Origin: Adiantum capillus-veneris
Lineage: Eukaryota; Streptophyta; Polypodiopsida; Polypodiales; Pteridaceae
Direction: 5' to 3'
DNA: 64,000 bases
NCBI GenBank assembly: GCA_014529385.2
Contig: CM043942.1
Location: forward strand, 62,887,184 to 62,951,183
In this document: piece by piece, positions 1 to 10,920 of the stretch
How positions within the stretch are numbered: position 1 is the first letter of the stretch
Layout: the number at the start of each line of letters is the position of its first letter
Translations under genes and position numbers: made by a program
The notes under the pieces: generated by a model
The model's input: the letters and a program-made list of their open reading frames with translations, nothing else
Told to the model about the DNA's origin: nothing
Database searches by the model: none

Positions 1-17
1 ATAGAGTCGAGACTGAG

Positions 18-637
18 ATGAGAGAGCGGATTCGCCAGCTCGCGGAGCTGCAATTTTTGACCAGCATTCTGACGCCTTGGCCTGACCAGGATGAGGACAA
101 AATCAGTTATATAGTGGAGACCATCATGAGAGAGTACCAGCCTGCTCCGGGTTCAAAGGCTGTTCCGAAGAGGTGGATCAAAGGTGTTGCACGGGACACT
201 GTGAAACATCGATGAGATGCAGCTCGGCAAGCTTTCAAGACCGGCTCGTCGAAGCCTTCGGGCATCCCACACGAGACATGGCAGCAGATCAGGGAGGATG
301 AGCGGACAACGGACACGCGGTTCAGACAGCAGTGTCAGGCCGCGCAGATACGACAGATGACCAGGGGGACATCTCATCTTGGCAGCGGAGGCTTCGACAC
401 CATTCGCTATGAGTTTGTGAGTTTCCAATCCAATCCTAGCTATGGCGTTTTTTTAAACGTGATGAATCATGTATTCTTATTACTTTGATTTTTGTATAAA
501 CATAGAATCTTGCGATGCATCGAGCCCCGACACGCCAGTAGGAGACAGATGGATATCGCAAAGGTATCTATGAAGTATTGAATGATCTTGATGCTTCAGG
601 AGAGCCTGTAGACTGGGAGTCCTTAGAGTTTCGCTGA
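18..637 (+). pseudogene. Broken CACTA/Ptta-like ORF1 fragment, two exons
   Basis: Reading from ATG 18, the frame is open to a TGA at 213-215 and then continues in the same frame to a GTGAGT donor at 417. A CATAG acceptor ends at 505, giving an 89-bp intron, and the same frame continues to a TGA at 635-637 with one more internal stop (TAG 539-541). The middle part (HETWQQIREDE, then an arginine/glutamine-rich stretch and RQMTRGTSHLGSGGF) resembles the conserved block of plant Ptta/En-Spm (Transposase_24) proteins, which accompany CACTA transposases. Two in-frame stops make it a pseudogene. The 5' start is uncertain because the window begins here. The family assignment is a weak recognition; a host gene remnant is possible. 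Confidence 0.35.
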
Positions 638-735
638 TCGATTGAGGTGAGACGTTAATATGTGTGAGTTGATTTAATTAAATAAGTATATGTGAAGTAA
701 TATCAATACTAACTTTGTGACTTGTCCTATGTGCA

Positions 736-834
736 CTCTCTTCTCTCTCTTTCTCTCTAGCTTTTTAATTTCTTATTTACACACATTTCTCTCTCTTTCT
801 CTCTTTGATTTTCTACACACACACACACACACAA

Positions 835-876
<42 letters not shown>

Positions 877-919
877 TACACACACACACACGATGTAGAG
901 AGAGAGAGAGAGAGAGGGG

Positions 920-953
<34 letters not shown>
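736..953. repeat. Compound microsatellite ending in a 32-G run
   Basis: Successive tracts of CT-rich sequence, (AC)n near 815-832, (CT)n near 838-873, (CA)n near 879-892, (GA)n near 898-916 and an uninterrupted run of 32 G at 922-953. Long open frames here in several phases are low-complexity artefacts. Confidence 0.9.
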
Positions 954-954
<1 letters not shown>

Positions 955-1064
955 GAGTTTCATAATACCTGCGCAACAGGTTTCGGCCAAGATCGAAGCG
1001 CGCGCGTCGCAGGCAAAAATGGCCCCTGCGTGCGGGTTTCCCTTTTTCCCCCCCCAATTATTTT

Positions 1065-1238
1065 GCGTCGATATGTGCGTCGATATACTCGTGGTAATGT
1101 CCGTCGATATACGCGTGAAAAAGTATACCTTGCCATGCGTATTTTCACGCGCATATCGACAGATATTCCGACGCATATATCGACGGGATGAAAGTACGTT
1201 GATATCCGCGTGGAAAGGTACGGCTGTCGATATATACT
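1065..1238. repeat. 12-bp minisatellite with internal orientation switch
   Basis: From 1065 the sequence falls into consecutive 12-base units such as GCGTCGATATGT, GCGTCGATATAC, TCGTGGTAATGT and CCGTCGATATAC. In the second half, units such as GCGCATATCGAC and GCATATATCGAC are close to the reverse complement of the first type. About 14 units keep the 12-base phase. In one frame this gives a 4-residue period rich in Arg-Arg-Tyr-Thr, but no coding function is implied. A related array lies at 16975-17118. Confidence 0.75.
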
Positions 1239-1239
1239 G

Positions 1240-2690
1240 CATCAATATCTTGATGTTATGTTGTAGTAGCCCTCAATAACCAATTGCATTGGCGATTCAA
1301 TGGTTGGAGAAAAATCAATATCATAAACATACGAAATTCCCTTTAATATATAGATTCAAAGAGGGAATAAACAATCCTAAAATATACATTATGATGAGAT
1401 TACCACCTTTAATAAACATGGATTTGAAGCACATACCTGCAAGATATAATAAAGAAGGTTGTTTTAGAAAAAAAGTGGTGACGTTTAACCTCTTTATCCT
1501 TCGACTTTTCACTATTTAACACTCATCAATTTTGGCACAAAAGCAACCTTTGTGCCAAGCATTGCAAAACAAGTAGAGGCAAAACCTTAAACTTCAAAGT
1601 CTATGAAAAGAAGAACACAACCAAAAGTAAGAAGTATACGGTTTCCTTGCACCAAGGGGTGTTTCTTTCAAATATGTGATGGTGTTGACAAACTTCATAA
1701 TGTGGACATCATTTTCTTGTATTTTTTGTAGGAGAGTTTCAACCTCCCTCTTCAAAGAGGTAATACTTTGTTGTAATACCATTGTTTTGAGCTGAATAAT
1801 TGACATTTTTGCATCCATAAATGCAAAGAAGCACCTGCATCCATAGACAACCACTTGCAATAGCCTAACAAGCATGCTTTTCCCCTCCCAAGTTATTGAG
1901 AAGAAACATCAAAAGGCTATTAAAGGATGGATGAAAGATACTTATAGGATTGTAAGGGAACAAATGGCCATCCACCCAAATGTCTACATTCGTCTCACTG
2001 ACAACTTGACATTCCTGTGATGCTCACCCTCACGTGCGGCCTTCGGTGCAAACTTCGTGCGCAGACGAATATGTATGCTTTTGGTGTGCAGAGTACGTGG
2101 TGGTAGAGGCACATGATTTGTGATGTCCGTGAGCACCATAGCAGCTGATGTGTGAGGAAGCAAAGGATGAAAAGAGAGAGGGAAGTAGGGAGATGGGAGG
2201 AGAGAACGGGGCAAGGTGGGAGAGGGAGAGAGAGGGGAGGAGGAGAAGAGAAGGGGGCAAGGAGGGAGAGGAGGAGGTGAGAGCAAAGTTTTTTTTTTGG
2301 AAAAACTATTTTTGAAAAAAGTGGACTTTCAATGCTTGTAGGTCAAAAAAGGTCAAAAAATGATTTTTTGGATATGCATATATGTTGGGAGGGAGTTTTA
2401 AGGTAAAAATAAGTAAAGCTGACTTTTTTAAAGAAAAAAATCATTTTTTGAGCCTTAGTGACACATATTTTTGCTTATGTGGGCACACTCCTCTACTCCC
2501 TTCACTCTCAAAAAGTTAGAGAGAGAAAGTCCTCCTAGGTCCACATACTACATGTGCCTTAAAAAAAGGCTAGAAAAGCCTATTTAAAACTAGCCTCTTG
2601 AATGTCTTTGTCACCTTAACCTTTCACAACATTAGCCTTACTTCCTAAAAATTAGGATTCCTTACAAGGCCCATGCAAAGTCCATATTTT
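1240..2690. other. No recognisable gene; purine-rich and A/T-rich stretch
   Basis: Only short unrecognised frames occur, the best being a 93-codon minus-strand frame at 1594-1875 with a weak coiled-coil look. 2160-2280 is a GA/GGA-rich tract. The 3' part should hold the 5' LTR of copia A, since a primer site follows at 2701, but I could not define LTR ends or match it to the 3' end near 8.7 kb. Confidence 0.5.
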
Positions 2691-2700
2691 TTCTAATGAG

Positions 2701-2712
2701 TGGTATCAGAGC
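2701..2712 (+). promoter_or_regulatory. Copia A primer binding site (tRNA-iMet type)
   Basis: TGGTATCAGAGC is the standard plant copia primer site complementary to the 3' end of initiator tRNA-Met. It lies about 380 bases before the decayed gag of copia A in the correct orientation. Confidence 0.8.
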
Positions 2713-3078
2713 ACGGGCATCCCGACCTCGAGCCCTAGTTATCCGCGTGTGCAACAAGCCTAAAGAGGATATGAAGTCGGGATTTGAGTAGGAGAGAATC
2801 AAGGAGGAAGTTAAGCAAATTGGAAAGCAAATCAAAGGTAGCGAGTTGGACTGCGAACACCTCTGCAAATGCATTTGAAGCATTACAGGTGAGTTGAGGG
2901 TAATTGGCGAGCTACAAGTCAAGTAGCTGCAGAATCCAAGCAGAAGATGGCCAGCCAAAGAGTGAAATTGGGGGAGCTTTGACCTCCAACTTTTTGTAGC
3001 CAAGAAAAGGCAAGGGCTTAGCATTCCAAAAAGGGAGAAAATTGAGCTACAAAGCAGCCTTGGAATGAAAAACTTGAT

Positions 3079-3405
3079 GTGAGTGGGGGCAATCGTGACA
3101 AGAAAAGACAGTGTGGTCATAGCCACAATCATTCTCTGGATTGCAAACAAGGTTTTAGCAAGAGTCGTGACAAAGACATGAGAAATGTTGAGTGCTACTA
3201 CTACCATAAAAAGGGACACTTGAAAAAAGATTGCTGCACATTGGAGTGTGACAAGGGCGAGGAGAAAGCAAAGTCTGACAAACCTAAAAGCAATGTGAAA
3301 ATTGAAGAGCTGGATGTGGTTGAGTCTCCAGCCATTGAAATAATTTATGACGTTTCAAATGTTGTGTTGATTTTCACATCGCATTTAAATCCTGATGCAT
3401 TTTGA
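3079..3405 (+). pseudogene. gag: Copia A gag C-terminal part with degenerate zinc knuckle
   Basis: A 108-codon frame rich in lysine and serine. It contains CYYYHKKGHLKKDC, which has the spacing of the CX2CX4HX4C retroviral zinc knuckle, but the second cysteine is now tyrosine. The knuckle normally binds element RNA in the virus-like particle. The gag N-terminal region (about 2750-3078) is present only as broken frames. It is followed in order by protease, integrase and reverse transcriptase remnants, the Ty1/copia gene order. Confidence 0.75.
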
Positions 3406-3900
3406 GCTCTTGACGAGTGTTATGCACATAATTGTCTTGTGGTCTCAGGTTCCATCTCTCACGTGACTCCTCACAAGGAGTGCTTTTCTACGTACACTGC
3501 TATGCATGTCACAATGAAGCTAGGCAACTCTTATGAGCTTGATATATGTGGTGTGGGCAGCATCAAGTTTTTTATGCATAATGGTACTGAGTTTATGCTA
3601 CACAATGTCAAACATGTACCCAAATTAACAAAGATTTTTGGACAACTGGATGATTTGGGTTACACTACCATGTTTGCTCATGGTTCTTGGATTATCAAGA
3701 AGGGAAATCTGGTCATGCTTAAAGGCCCGAAGTCTAGCTCATTGTACTCACTTTATGTCTCTTCAATGAAAGAGAATTCCATTTGTGTAGCCGAGTTGTT
3801 GTCTATAGAGTTGTGGCACAGCCAGCTAGGTCATATGAGTCGGAAGGGAATGAAAGTGTTGCAGCGTTTTGGTTATGTCCCATGTGTTAGATTACTCTAA
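3406..3900 (+). pseudogene. pol: Copia A protease and GAG-pre-integrase remnant
   Basis: The frame carries the copia protease block, but the catalytic motif normally read as DSGAS is now VSGSIS: the aspartate codon has become valine, so the protease would be dead. The following SHVTPHKECF and the glycine-rich segment are typical of copia proteases. The block ending in LWHSQLGHMSRKGMKVL is the GAG-pre-integrase domain. The frame ends at 3900, and the integrase continues in another frame that overlaps from about 3869, so a frameshift separates the two. Confidence 0.85.
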
Positions 3901-4660
3901 CTTCTCTTTATGTGAGCATTGCATCTATGGCAAGCAGACTAGGTTGGCATTAGTGCCTTCAGACAAGGAGTTAGGAAGTCCTCTAGTTCTCATTCATAGC
4001 GATTTGTGTGGACCTATGCCAGTAAAGTCTCTAGGGGGAGCAGTATACTTCCTAACATTCATAGACGATTGTACTAGAAAGGAGTGGGTTTATCTCTTGA
4101 AGCAAAAGAGTGACGTCTTGAGTGTCTTTCATATGTTTTTAGCATTGGTAGAGAACCAATCGGGTAGAAGGCTTAAAACTTTGCAAAGTGACAACGGAGG
4201 CGAGTACTTCTCCTCCAAGTTCAAGGATTTTTGTAGTAAATGAGGCATTAGAAGACAACTTACCATGCCTAACACACCCGCTTAGAACGGTGTGACTAAG
4301 AGGATGAATAGAACCATCAAGAACGGGTCACTTCTATGTTGTCTATGGCCAACTTACCTCAAGAATTATGGGGAGAATCTATCATGACAGCTGCTTGTTT
4401 GATCAGTTGGTCGCCTAGTATACCACTAAAGTACAAGATTTTGTAGTAGATGTGGACACATAAATAGCCAAATTATGACAGATTACGTGTATTTGAGTGT
4501 GAGGCATTCTCACATGTGCCAAAAGAGCTTAGATAAAGGCTGGATCCCAAATCACACAAGTGTATCTTCATTGGATATGGTGTGGACGGAGAGATGGGAT
4601 ATCATCTTTGGCACCCAGAACCTAAGAAGGTTATACTTAGTTCACAGGTGATTCTAAGAT
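3869..4660 (+). pseudogene. pol: Copia A integrase remnant
   Basis: The frame to 4243 reads the integrase zinc end (CEHCIYGKQ) and the catalytic core with the first aspartate in HSDLCGPM and the second in LQSDNGGEYF. A stop follows. Past it, the sequence still encodes NTPA-stop-NGVTKRMNRT, where the usual catalytic glutamate (AERMN) is replaced by lysine. Further frameshifts occur, but the C-terminal block is still visible near 4540-4640 (KCIFIGYG, GYHLWHPE). The integrase is therefore inactive on several counts. Confidence 0.85.
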
Positions 4661-4895
4661 GCATATACAACCAGTGAAAGATATCTAGTATCGTAGAGTA
4701 CGGTTTGAGGATGTTGCCTCACCACCAATTACACAGAATGGTGGATGTGCTAGTGATGCACCTTCCACTAGTACACACACACACATGTTGCTTCAGAGAG
4801 AGCAAAATCCAGTAGTCATGAATTTTGGAGCTCTACTTGTACAGCTGAGAGTTTTGAGCCAGGGTTGGTGGACTATTTGCTAGTCACTGACTGCG

Positions 4896-5322
4896 GTGAG
4901 CCACTTGCTACAAAGAGGCATTCAAATGGAAGATAGCATGAAGTGGGAAGAGGCTATACAATCTGAGTATAACTCGATCTTAGCAAATGAAACTTGGGAA
5001 CTGAAAGAGTTACTTGCAGGTAAACCAACATTGCCATGCAAATGTGTGTACAAGAAGAAGTATACCACAGATGATCTTGAGCCTAAGTATAAGGTTATAT
5101 TGGTTGCTAGAGGGATCAAGCAAACAAAAGGCATAGATTTTGATGAAAAATATTTTCTCTTGTGGTCAAGATGTCTACACTGTGTCTTGTGCTTGATCTA
5201 GTAGCCACATCAAGGACATGGAATTGGTCCAAATGGATGTGAAGACATCGTTTCTTTATGGGGATCTTCAAGAGGATGTCTATGTGAAGCATCCAAAAGA
5301 TTTTGTGATAAATCCTGAGAAG
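4896..5322 (+). pseudogene. pol: Copia A reverse transcriptase, N-terminal half
   Basis: Frames at 4896-5201 and 5218-5322 encode the start of the copia reverse transcriptase. Visible blocks are MKWEEAIQSEYNSILANETW, a KCVYKKKY block, and LVQMDVKTSFLYGDLQEDVY, which contains the first catalytic aspartate region (MDVKTAFLHGDL in active copies). A frameshift lies near 5200. The domain stops abruptly after NPEKP where a 2.39-kb insertion begins; the rest of the enzyme resumes at 7728 in the order expected for a single gene. Confidence 0.9.
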
Positions 5323-5327
5323 CCAAC

Positions 5328-7714
5328 ATGGTGGAGAGGGGGAATGGGGGAACACACCCGGCACAACAACAAAGGCCTCTCTATAGATCAGGGTATCCAC
5401 AACACCCTATCCTCTCAAAAAACACCTTCAAAAACACACTTCTCACTAGCAGACCACCGCCTGCTCTTTTCCCAATCTCTACACACTCCACAAGTCCACC
5501 ACACAACGCACACCTATTGCCACGGTCGGTCTCCACCCTTACACACACACACATAGCCGCTCAATCTCACACAAAACACCGTCGGTCCAGGGGGGCACAC
5601 ACATCCACACTGGCGGCACAGAGGGGAAACACAAGAGTAGGAGAAAGAGAGGGGGGGAAGGGGAAACAACATCAAAATTGGGCAACAGTGGCTTGATTAT
5701 GCTTCAAAAAGAAAATACAGAGCTTGCAATGCCATCACCATGGCCATTTTCAAGAAAAAATACAAAGGGATTTGACAGGCACACTCTTCTATCATAGAGC
5801 TCCACTTTGTAGGCTTCAAACGGCACAAAAAAGCCCCTAATTTGATTTAAAAATGACTTTTATAGTGGGGGGCCTTCAACTTTGGAAACTGCCTCCTAAT
5901 TGGCCCATCTGGCACCTTAATTTGGCATCTTTTGGAAGGAGGGAGCCACCTGACTTCATATGCTCTCTTTTGCTCTCCTTGGCTTGTGCTCTTGAAGGCG
6001 GCGGGGGGGGGGGGGGGGGGGGGGCACTAGCGATGTCGCTAGTACCCCATGGTTTTTTTATTATTTTTTTTCCTTTTTATTCATTTTTTTTCCATCCTTA
6101 CCTCCTTTCACCCTTGAATTCACCCCTTTGGGCCTTAGCTCACTAGCTCACTTGCTCCTCATATGTCCACTTTGGCCGGCCATGTCTTTGACCCAACCAC
6201 TTGAACCCCCTCTTGCTATACTTTCTTTGGAAATGCTCATTTGACCACCAACCTCCCTTCTCTGACTATCTTTGCTTGGTCTTCTCGACTGACTTTTGTT
6301 CGGTTCTTTCGGCCACCCTTCGGGTTTTCTCACTCCTCCTCCCACGAGTTGATGCCCTTGCACTCGACTGCTTGGGCTCGGTTGTTCTGCCCGGCCACAC
6401 CCTCCCTCTCTATCTCTTGCTTGAACCCCATGGGAACTTCCCCCTACCTCACTCTCATCTCCCACTCTCTCTCTCTCATACCGAGGAGGCACTAGCGATA
6501 TCGCTAGTGCCCTCACCCTTGGCCTCCAAAATATGGGCTCCAAAGGAGCCGCGGGATCCCACCCCTAGCATGCGCACTGCCATGTCAGCACCACGTGCAC
6601 GTGCTCCTCAACTCCACGGGTTGCCATCGAGAACAGCCCCAATTCACCAAAACAGTGCCTAGTGCCGCCCTAAGCGCCACCAGTGCATCACCAACTCAGC
6701 GCCCAGCCAAGCCTGCCATCGCCACACGGGGTGGGGGAGCTCCCCTCTCTCCCCCTTTGTGTACCAATGAGGCTTATATGATTCCTCCATCTTTGTGTAC
6801 TGCACTGTGGGATAAGTTCGTGCCACTTGGCATGTCGTGAGGCGCCCCCCCTTGGGTGGGTTGGAAAATCCTCACCAAGCACAAAAAAGTCCACCCTCCT
6901 TGTACCACTTCTTCCCTATGCCATTTCTTACATGAGGCTCCAATTGCCCGGCTACAAAGACCGTCTAAAACCCCACTTTGCCAATTCCGACCCCCTTTAG
7001 CCTTGCCGCATTTCGACTTTACCGGGCCTGCGATTCAAAACGACCAAAACTTAAAAAGATCATCTGCAACCACTTCACCTTCAACTACTCCAGGCTTTTT
7101 CAGGCTGTAACTCGGCACTCGAGACTCACGATTGTCGATCCTTGCTGATCCAGTACACCACATAGCACCTTCTTGAACTCTGTGAAGGCTCAAGAAATGC
7201 CAGATGGCATGATTCCCCATATGGTCGACTTGGCCCATTACTGGCCCCCGACAAAACTCCAATTGGCTATAACTTTCTATCCAAAGCTTTGATCTGCAAT
7301 CCAAGAAGACTGGCATGCTCCATAATTTGAGCTCTACACATCTATCTTCTGACATCCGCCTGGGCCATCTGTCCACAGTTGCCTTGTCCGTTGGAGATCT
7401 GCTAAAGCTTTTAACTTTGAACTACAATATCTTGAGCATGGGGGCTCCGTTTGATGAGCCGTTTGGACCAACTTCTAGAGAATATTGAACACTACATTCC
7501 AGAGAACTATCTTGGCACTTTGGATACCTTTACTTGCTATCCCATCTAGACCATCTTGAGCCTTTTTTGGCATAAAAAACCGCTTTAGACATACATTCTT
7601 GCTATCCTTTGGCTGTCCAGAACCTTGGTACCTGCCCTAGCCTTCTTCAGTGCACCTGCCTATAGCCGTCTCTTGGCATATGCCACTTTACAACTCGTAC
7701 TAACTTTGGCTACA
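5328..7714. mobile_element. 2.39-kb insertion in copia A, possible solo LTR
   Basis: It separates two halves of one reverse transcriptase, so it arrived after copia A. CCAAC flanks it directly at 5323-5327 and 7715-7719, as a 5-bp target duplication would. The inside ends read ATGG and TACA, close to the TG...CA of an LTR. No coding domain is recognisable. It contains a 22-G run (6003-6024), two related palindromes (6021-6048, 6488-6511) and CT-rich tracts. A solo LTR is the simplest reading; a LARD-like or composite insertion is possible. There is no second copy in the window to compare. Confidence 0.6.
6488..6511. repeat. Perfect 24-bp palindrome
   Basis: The 20-base core CACTAGCGATATCGCTAGTG is self-complementary, and two further bases match on each side. 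A related imperfect palindrome lies at 6021-6048, immediately after the poly-G run, with the shared core ACTAGCGAT and TCGCTAGT. Confidence 0.9.
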
Positions 7715-7727
7715 CCAACGGGTAGAA

Positions 7728-8525
7728 CTAGTGTGTAGACTCAAGAAAGCTTTGTATGGATTAAAGCAAGGCTCAAGGCAATGGTACATCAAGTTTGATA
7801 AGTATATTCAATCCCATGGTTACGTACGGAGCCAAGAGGATCACTGTTTGTACACAAGGAGGTTGAACAATGATTCCCTCATCATTTTAATTTTGTACGT
7901 GGATGATATGCTCATAGCCGGGAAGTCAAAAGATGAGATTCCACTTCTCGAGGATGCCTTAAGTAAGTAGTTTACTATGAAAGATTTGGGCGATGCACAT
8001 CACTTTCTTGGTATGCGTATCAATAGAGATCTCAAATGTGGTATACTTGAACTCTCAATGGAAGAGTATATTCACAAGGTCTTACAATGTTTTAATATGC
8101 AAGGGAGCAAAGCATTGAGTACAATGGCTGCATACAACAAACTTAGCAAGCATAATTGTCCCAAATCGGATGCTGAAAAGACAAAGATGAAAAAGGTCTG
8201 TATTCTTTGATAGTTGGAAGTCTCGTGTTTGCCATGGTTAGCACATAGCCAGACATTGCATATGCATTGGGAGTGGCCAGTAGGTATATGGAAAATCCAA
8301 ACAGAAAGCATTGGGAAGCAGTGAAACATATCTTAAGATACATCAACGTATTAGCCAGCAAGTGCTTATGCTTTGGGAAGAGTGATGTATCCATAGTTCG
8401 ATACACTGATTTGGATTATGCGGGTTATGTGGACATTAGGCGATCCACATATGGATATGTTTTCTTGTTTGCTGGAGCAGCAATCTCTTGGAGATCATGT
8501 CTCTAGAATTGCACTTCATCTTCCA
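7728..8525 (+). pseudogene. pol: Copia A reverse transcriptase C-terminal half and RNase H start
   Basis: The sequence resumes with LVCRLKKALYGLKQGSRQWY, then the catalytic LYVDDMLIAG near 7895-7920, FTMKDLGDAHHFLGMRI, and the RNase H region (ENPNRKHWEAVKHILRYINV, then YTDLDYAGYVD). In-frame stops lie at about 7968 and 8208. The RNase H similarity ends at SSST near 8525, where active elements continue with TEAEY; the remaining RNase H domain is gone. This is the direct continuation of the half gene at 4896-5322. Confidence 0.9.
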
Positions 8526-9060
8526 CCCGCCTATCTTCAAAATGAGGTGGTGGTGATTTGGCCACAGTGTCCACTAGACCACCATCCATGTCACTTGCCA
8601 CATGTCACTACCGAGGTGAGAGTCTATCCAGTGTGAACTCCTAACGAACTATGACCAATTGAAACTAATTGCATGTCCTGTGCTAGTGACATTGTAGCTC
8701 TGCTACAATAAGTCGTTTAGGGGATGGGAGTGTAGAGGGGCATTGGGTTGTCTCTGGTAATGGTGGATATATCTCAAAATCCAAATCTTTTAGTAGAAAG
8801 AGTGTCAATAAAAGATGTTAGAAAGCTTTGAGAACAAGCTATGTTGCAAATGAATACCTACACTAAAACCTTGCTTTCCAACCTATAAAAGGCCTTAACA
8901 TTGGGTCTTGCTAAGGGTTTTTCATAGTATTCAATTTAATGGTATTAGTGGTATGAAGAAGAACGATTTTGTTTTTTGTTGCAAAACTGTGGTGTATTGG
9001 ATAATCACAAAAAGAATTACAAACCACATCACAGCCTTGCTCACGCCAAATACACAGGTT
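8526..9060 (+). other. Possible copia A 3' end: polypurine tract and LTR remnant
   Basis: After the RNase H truncation there is no coding sequence. GGGGATGGGAG near 8719-8729, directly followed by TGTAGAGGGG, looks like a polypurine tract and LTR start, and a TATAAAA lies near 8885. I could not match it to sequence upstream of the primer site at 2701, so the LTR assignment is tentative. Confidence 0.3.
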
Positions 9061-9065
9061 AAAAT

Positions 9066-10123
9066 CTAGGAGTCACCCGAACCATAAAGCTCTCTCTCAT
9101 AGACAAAATAATGTTGTTGAGCTCTATCTAACTTCTTACTTTCAAAGGCTATAGGTATTCCCTCCTGGAGAAGTACCGCACCAATTGCTTTATCACTAGC
9201 ATCAGTCTCTACCACAAACGGCTTAAGTGGGTCGACGATTGCTAGGATGGGAGTAGTGGCTATAGCTACCTTGAGCTGTTGAAACTGCGTTTTTGGGCTT
9301 CTTTCCAAGAAAAGGTCTTACCTTTTGCTTTAAGTTGATCCGTCATAGGAACATTAATTTTGGCATAATCACGGATATACTGTTGATAAAATCCAACCAT
9401 GCCTAAAAATATTTGAAGCTCCTCAACCGTGTTGGGATGTGGCCATCGAAGAATGGCAGCGACCTTGTCAGTGTCCATTTTGATGCTAGAATAAGAGATC
9501 ACATGACCAAGGTAATGTATCTCTATTTCAAAAAAGTTGCACTTGCTTTGCTTAGCATACAGTGCTTGAGCTTGTAGCTGTTAGAACACTAATCGTAAGT
9601 GTTCTATGTGTTCATCTTCAGTCTTACTATAAATGAGAATGTCATCGAGGAAACCCACAACAAATTTTCCAAGATAGGGACGTAAGGCACTATCCTTAAG
9701 TGTCATAAATGTAGCTGGAGCATTGGTTAGACCAAAAGGCATAATCAAAAATTCAAAATGCATGAACCGTGTTCTAAAGGCAGTTTTGGAGATATCTTGC
9801 AAAAGGATACGCACCTGATGGTATCCTGAACAATGATCTATCTTTGTATAGTATCTTGCCTCATGGAGTTGATCAAACAACTCATCCACTCAAGGTAGAG
9901 GATACTTGTTCTTGATGGTTATCGCATTTAATCTGCAATAATCTATGCACATGCACATAGTACCATCTTTCTTTTTTACCAATAGAATTGGTGATGCCCA
10001 AGGCGAAGTCCTAGGTCTAATGAAACCACGAGCGAGGTAGTCAGTCAACTGACTCTCAACCTCCTTGGTTTCTTTAGCACTCATACAATAAGGTGGTATA
10101 CTCACCGGTTTAGTGCTTGGCAA
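9066..10123 (-). pseudogene. pol: Gypsy A reverse transcriptase and RNase H remnant
   Basis: Reading right to left, 10123-9890 holds the RT start ([20 protein letters not shown], then [18 protein letters not shown]). 9889-9581 holds the core with [26 protein letters not shown] and the catalytic FLDDILIYS. 9502-9266 holds the thumb (FLGMVGFYQQYIRDYAKI), and 9308-9066 the RNase H start with ETDASDKAIGAVL. These are in the Ty3/gypsy order, broken by stops and frameshifts, and the sequence ends inside RNase H; no integrase follows below 9066. The core motifs survive although the frame does not. Confidence 0.92.
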
Positions 10124-10406
10124 GACATCTATGCCATGCTACACATCACGTGTAGGGGGTAAACCTGGTGGTAAATCACTTGAAACCACATCACTATACT
10201 CCGTGAGTAAGTGAGTCAGATTTTGCCGTGCAAAAGGAGAGAGTAACCTAGAGTTATGCTGGGATGGAGAATCTTGTAATTCCTACAATGTTTGTTTTAC
10301 AACAGTTGCACGTTGCTCTATAGAATTAAAATCGAGAGCACTTTGCTCATTAGATTTGTTAACACTTTGCTTATCATTAGAATTCTTTGCACTTTGCATA
10401 CCATTA

Positions 10407-10920
10407 CTAGAATTCACCGCACTTTTTTTTATATTGAGAATTCACAAGACTTGGAGACAAGCAGTAGCACAAAAAGACTTCATCTATCAAATATGCTTTT
10501 TGCAAAATAGAAAGCTCGGTTGTACATATAAGAGGTACAGATGGTATATTTTTCTCACCAAGCAAAAGCACATGTTTACCATTGGCCATGAAGGATAAGG
10601 AGTTGTGTTCATAACTAGTGTGCAATGTGTTTCCTAAACCATGCAGCCACTCTTGTCCTAAAACTATATCAGTACGGTCCATGTTCATAACTTGGAGGTC
10701 AAGGGTCATCGTATGATCTTGAATAATAAGCTCAACCCCTTGAACTACTGTGTCCCATACTTCTTTATCATTCCCAGACATCTTCTCCACCACCTACTTG
10801 TGAGAGCAGGGAGTGTGTTTAAGCTTCAATTTCTTGACTAGCTTATAGTTCAAGAAGTTATGAGTTGCACCATCATCCACTAAAATACAAACACGTTGTC
10901 CGTTAATAGTGCCATGCATG
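10407..10920 (-). pseudogene. pol: Gypsy A retropepsin remnant
   Basis: The protease reads LVDDGATHNFL near 10860-10890, where active copies have D-S/T-G; aspartate is kept but the second position is aspartate. A stop near 10795 is followed by 10793-10407 with the second half (TDIVLGQEWLHGLGN, the usual L-G-x-W-L flap-end motif). It lies between the gag zinc knuckle and the reverse transcriptase of the same minus-strand element. Confidence 0.8.

Noticed and set aside
757-1245. 162-codon minus-strand frame with poly-Pro and Arg-Glu runs
   Set aside because: It is a translation of poly-G, (GA)n, (CA)n and the 12-bp minisatellite.
2662-3219. 185-codon minus-strand frame
   Set aside because: Antisense to the primer site and gag of copia A; no motif.
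8945-8956. TGGTATTAGTGG, resembling a primer site after the copia A 3' end
   Set aside because: Only about 9 of 12 bases match and no gag follows on the plus strand; a tandem element is not supported.
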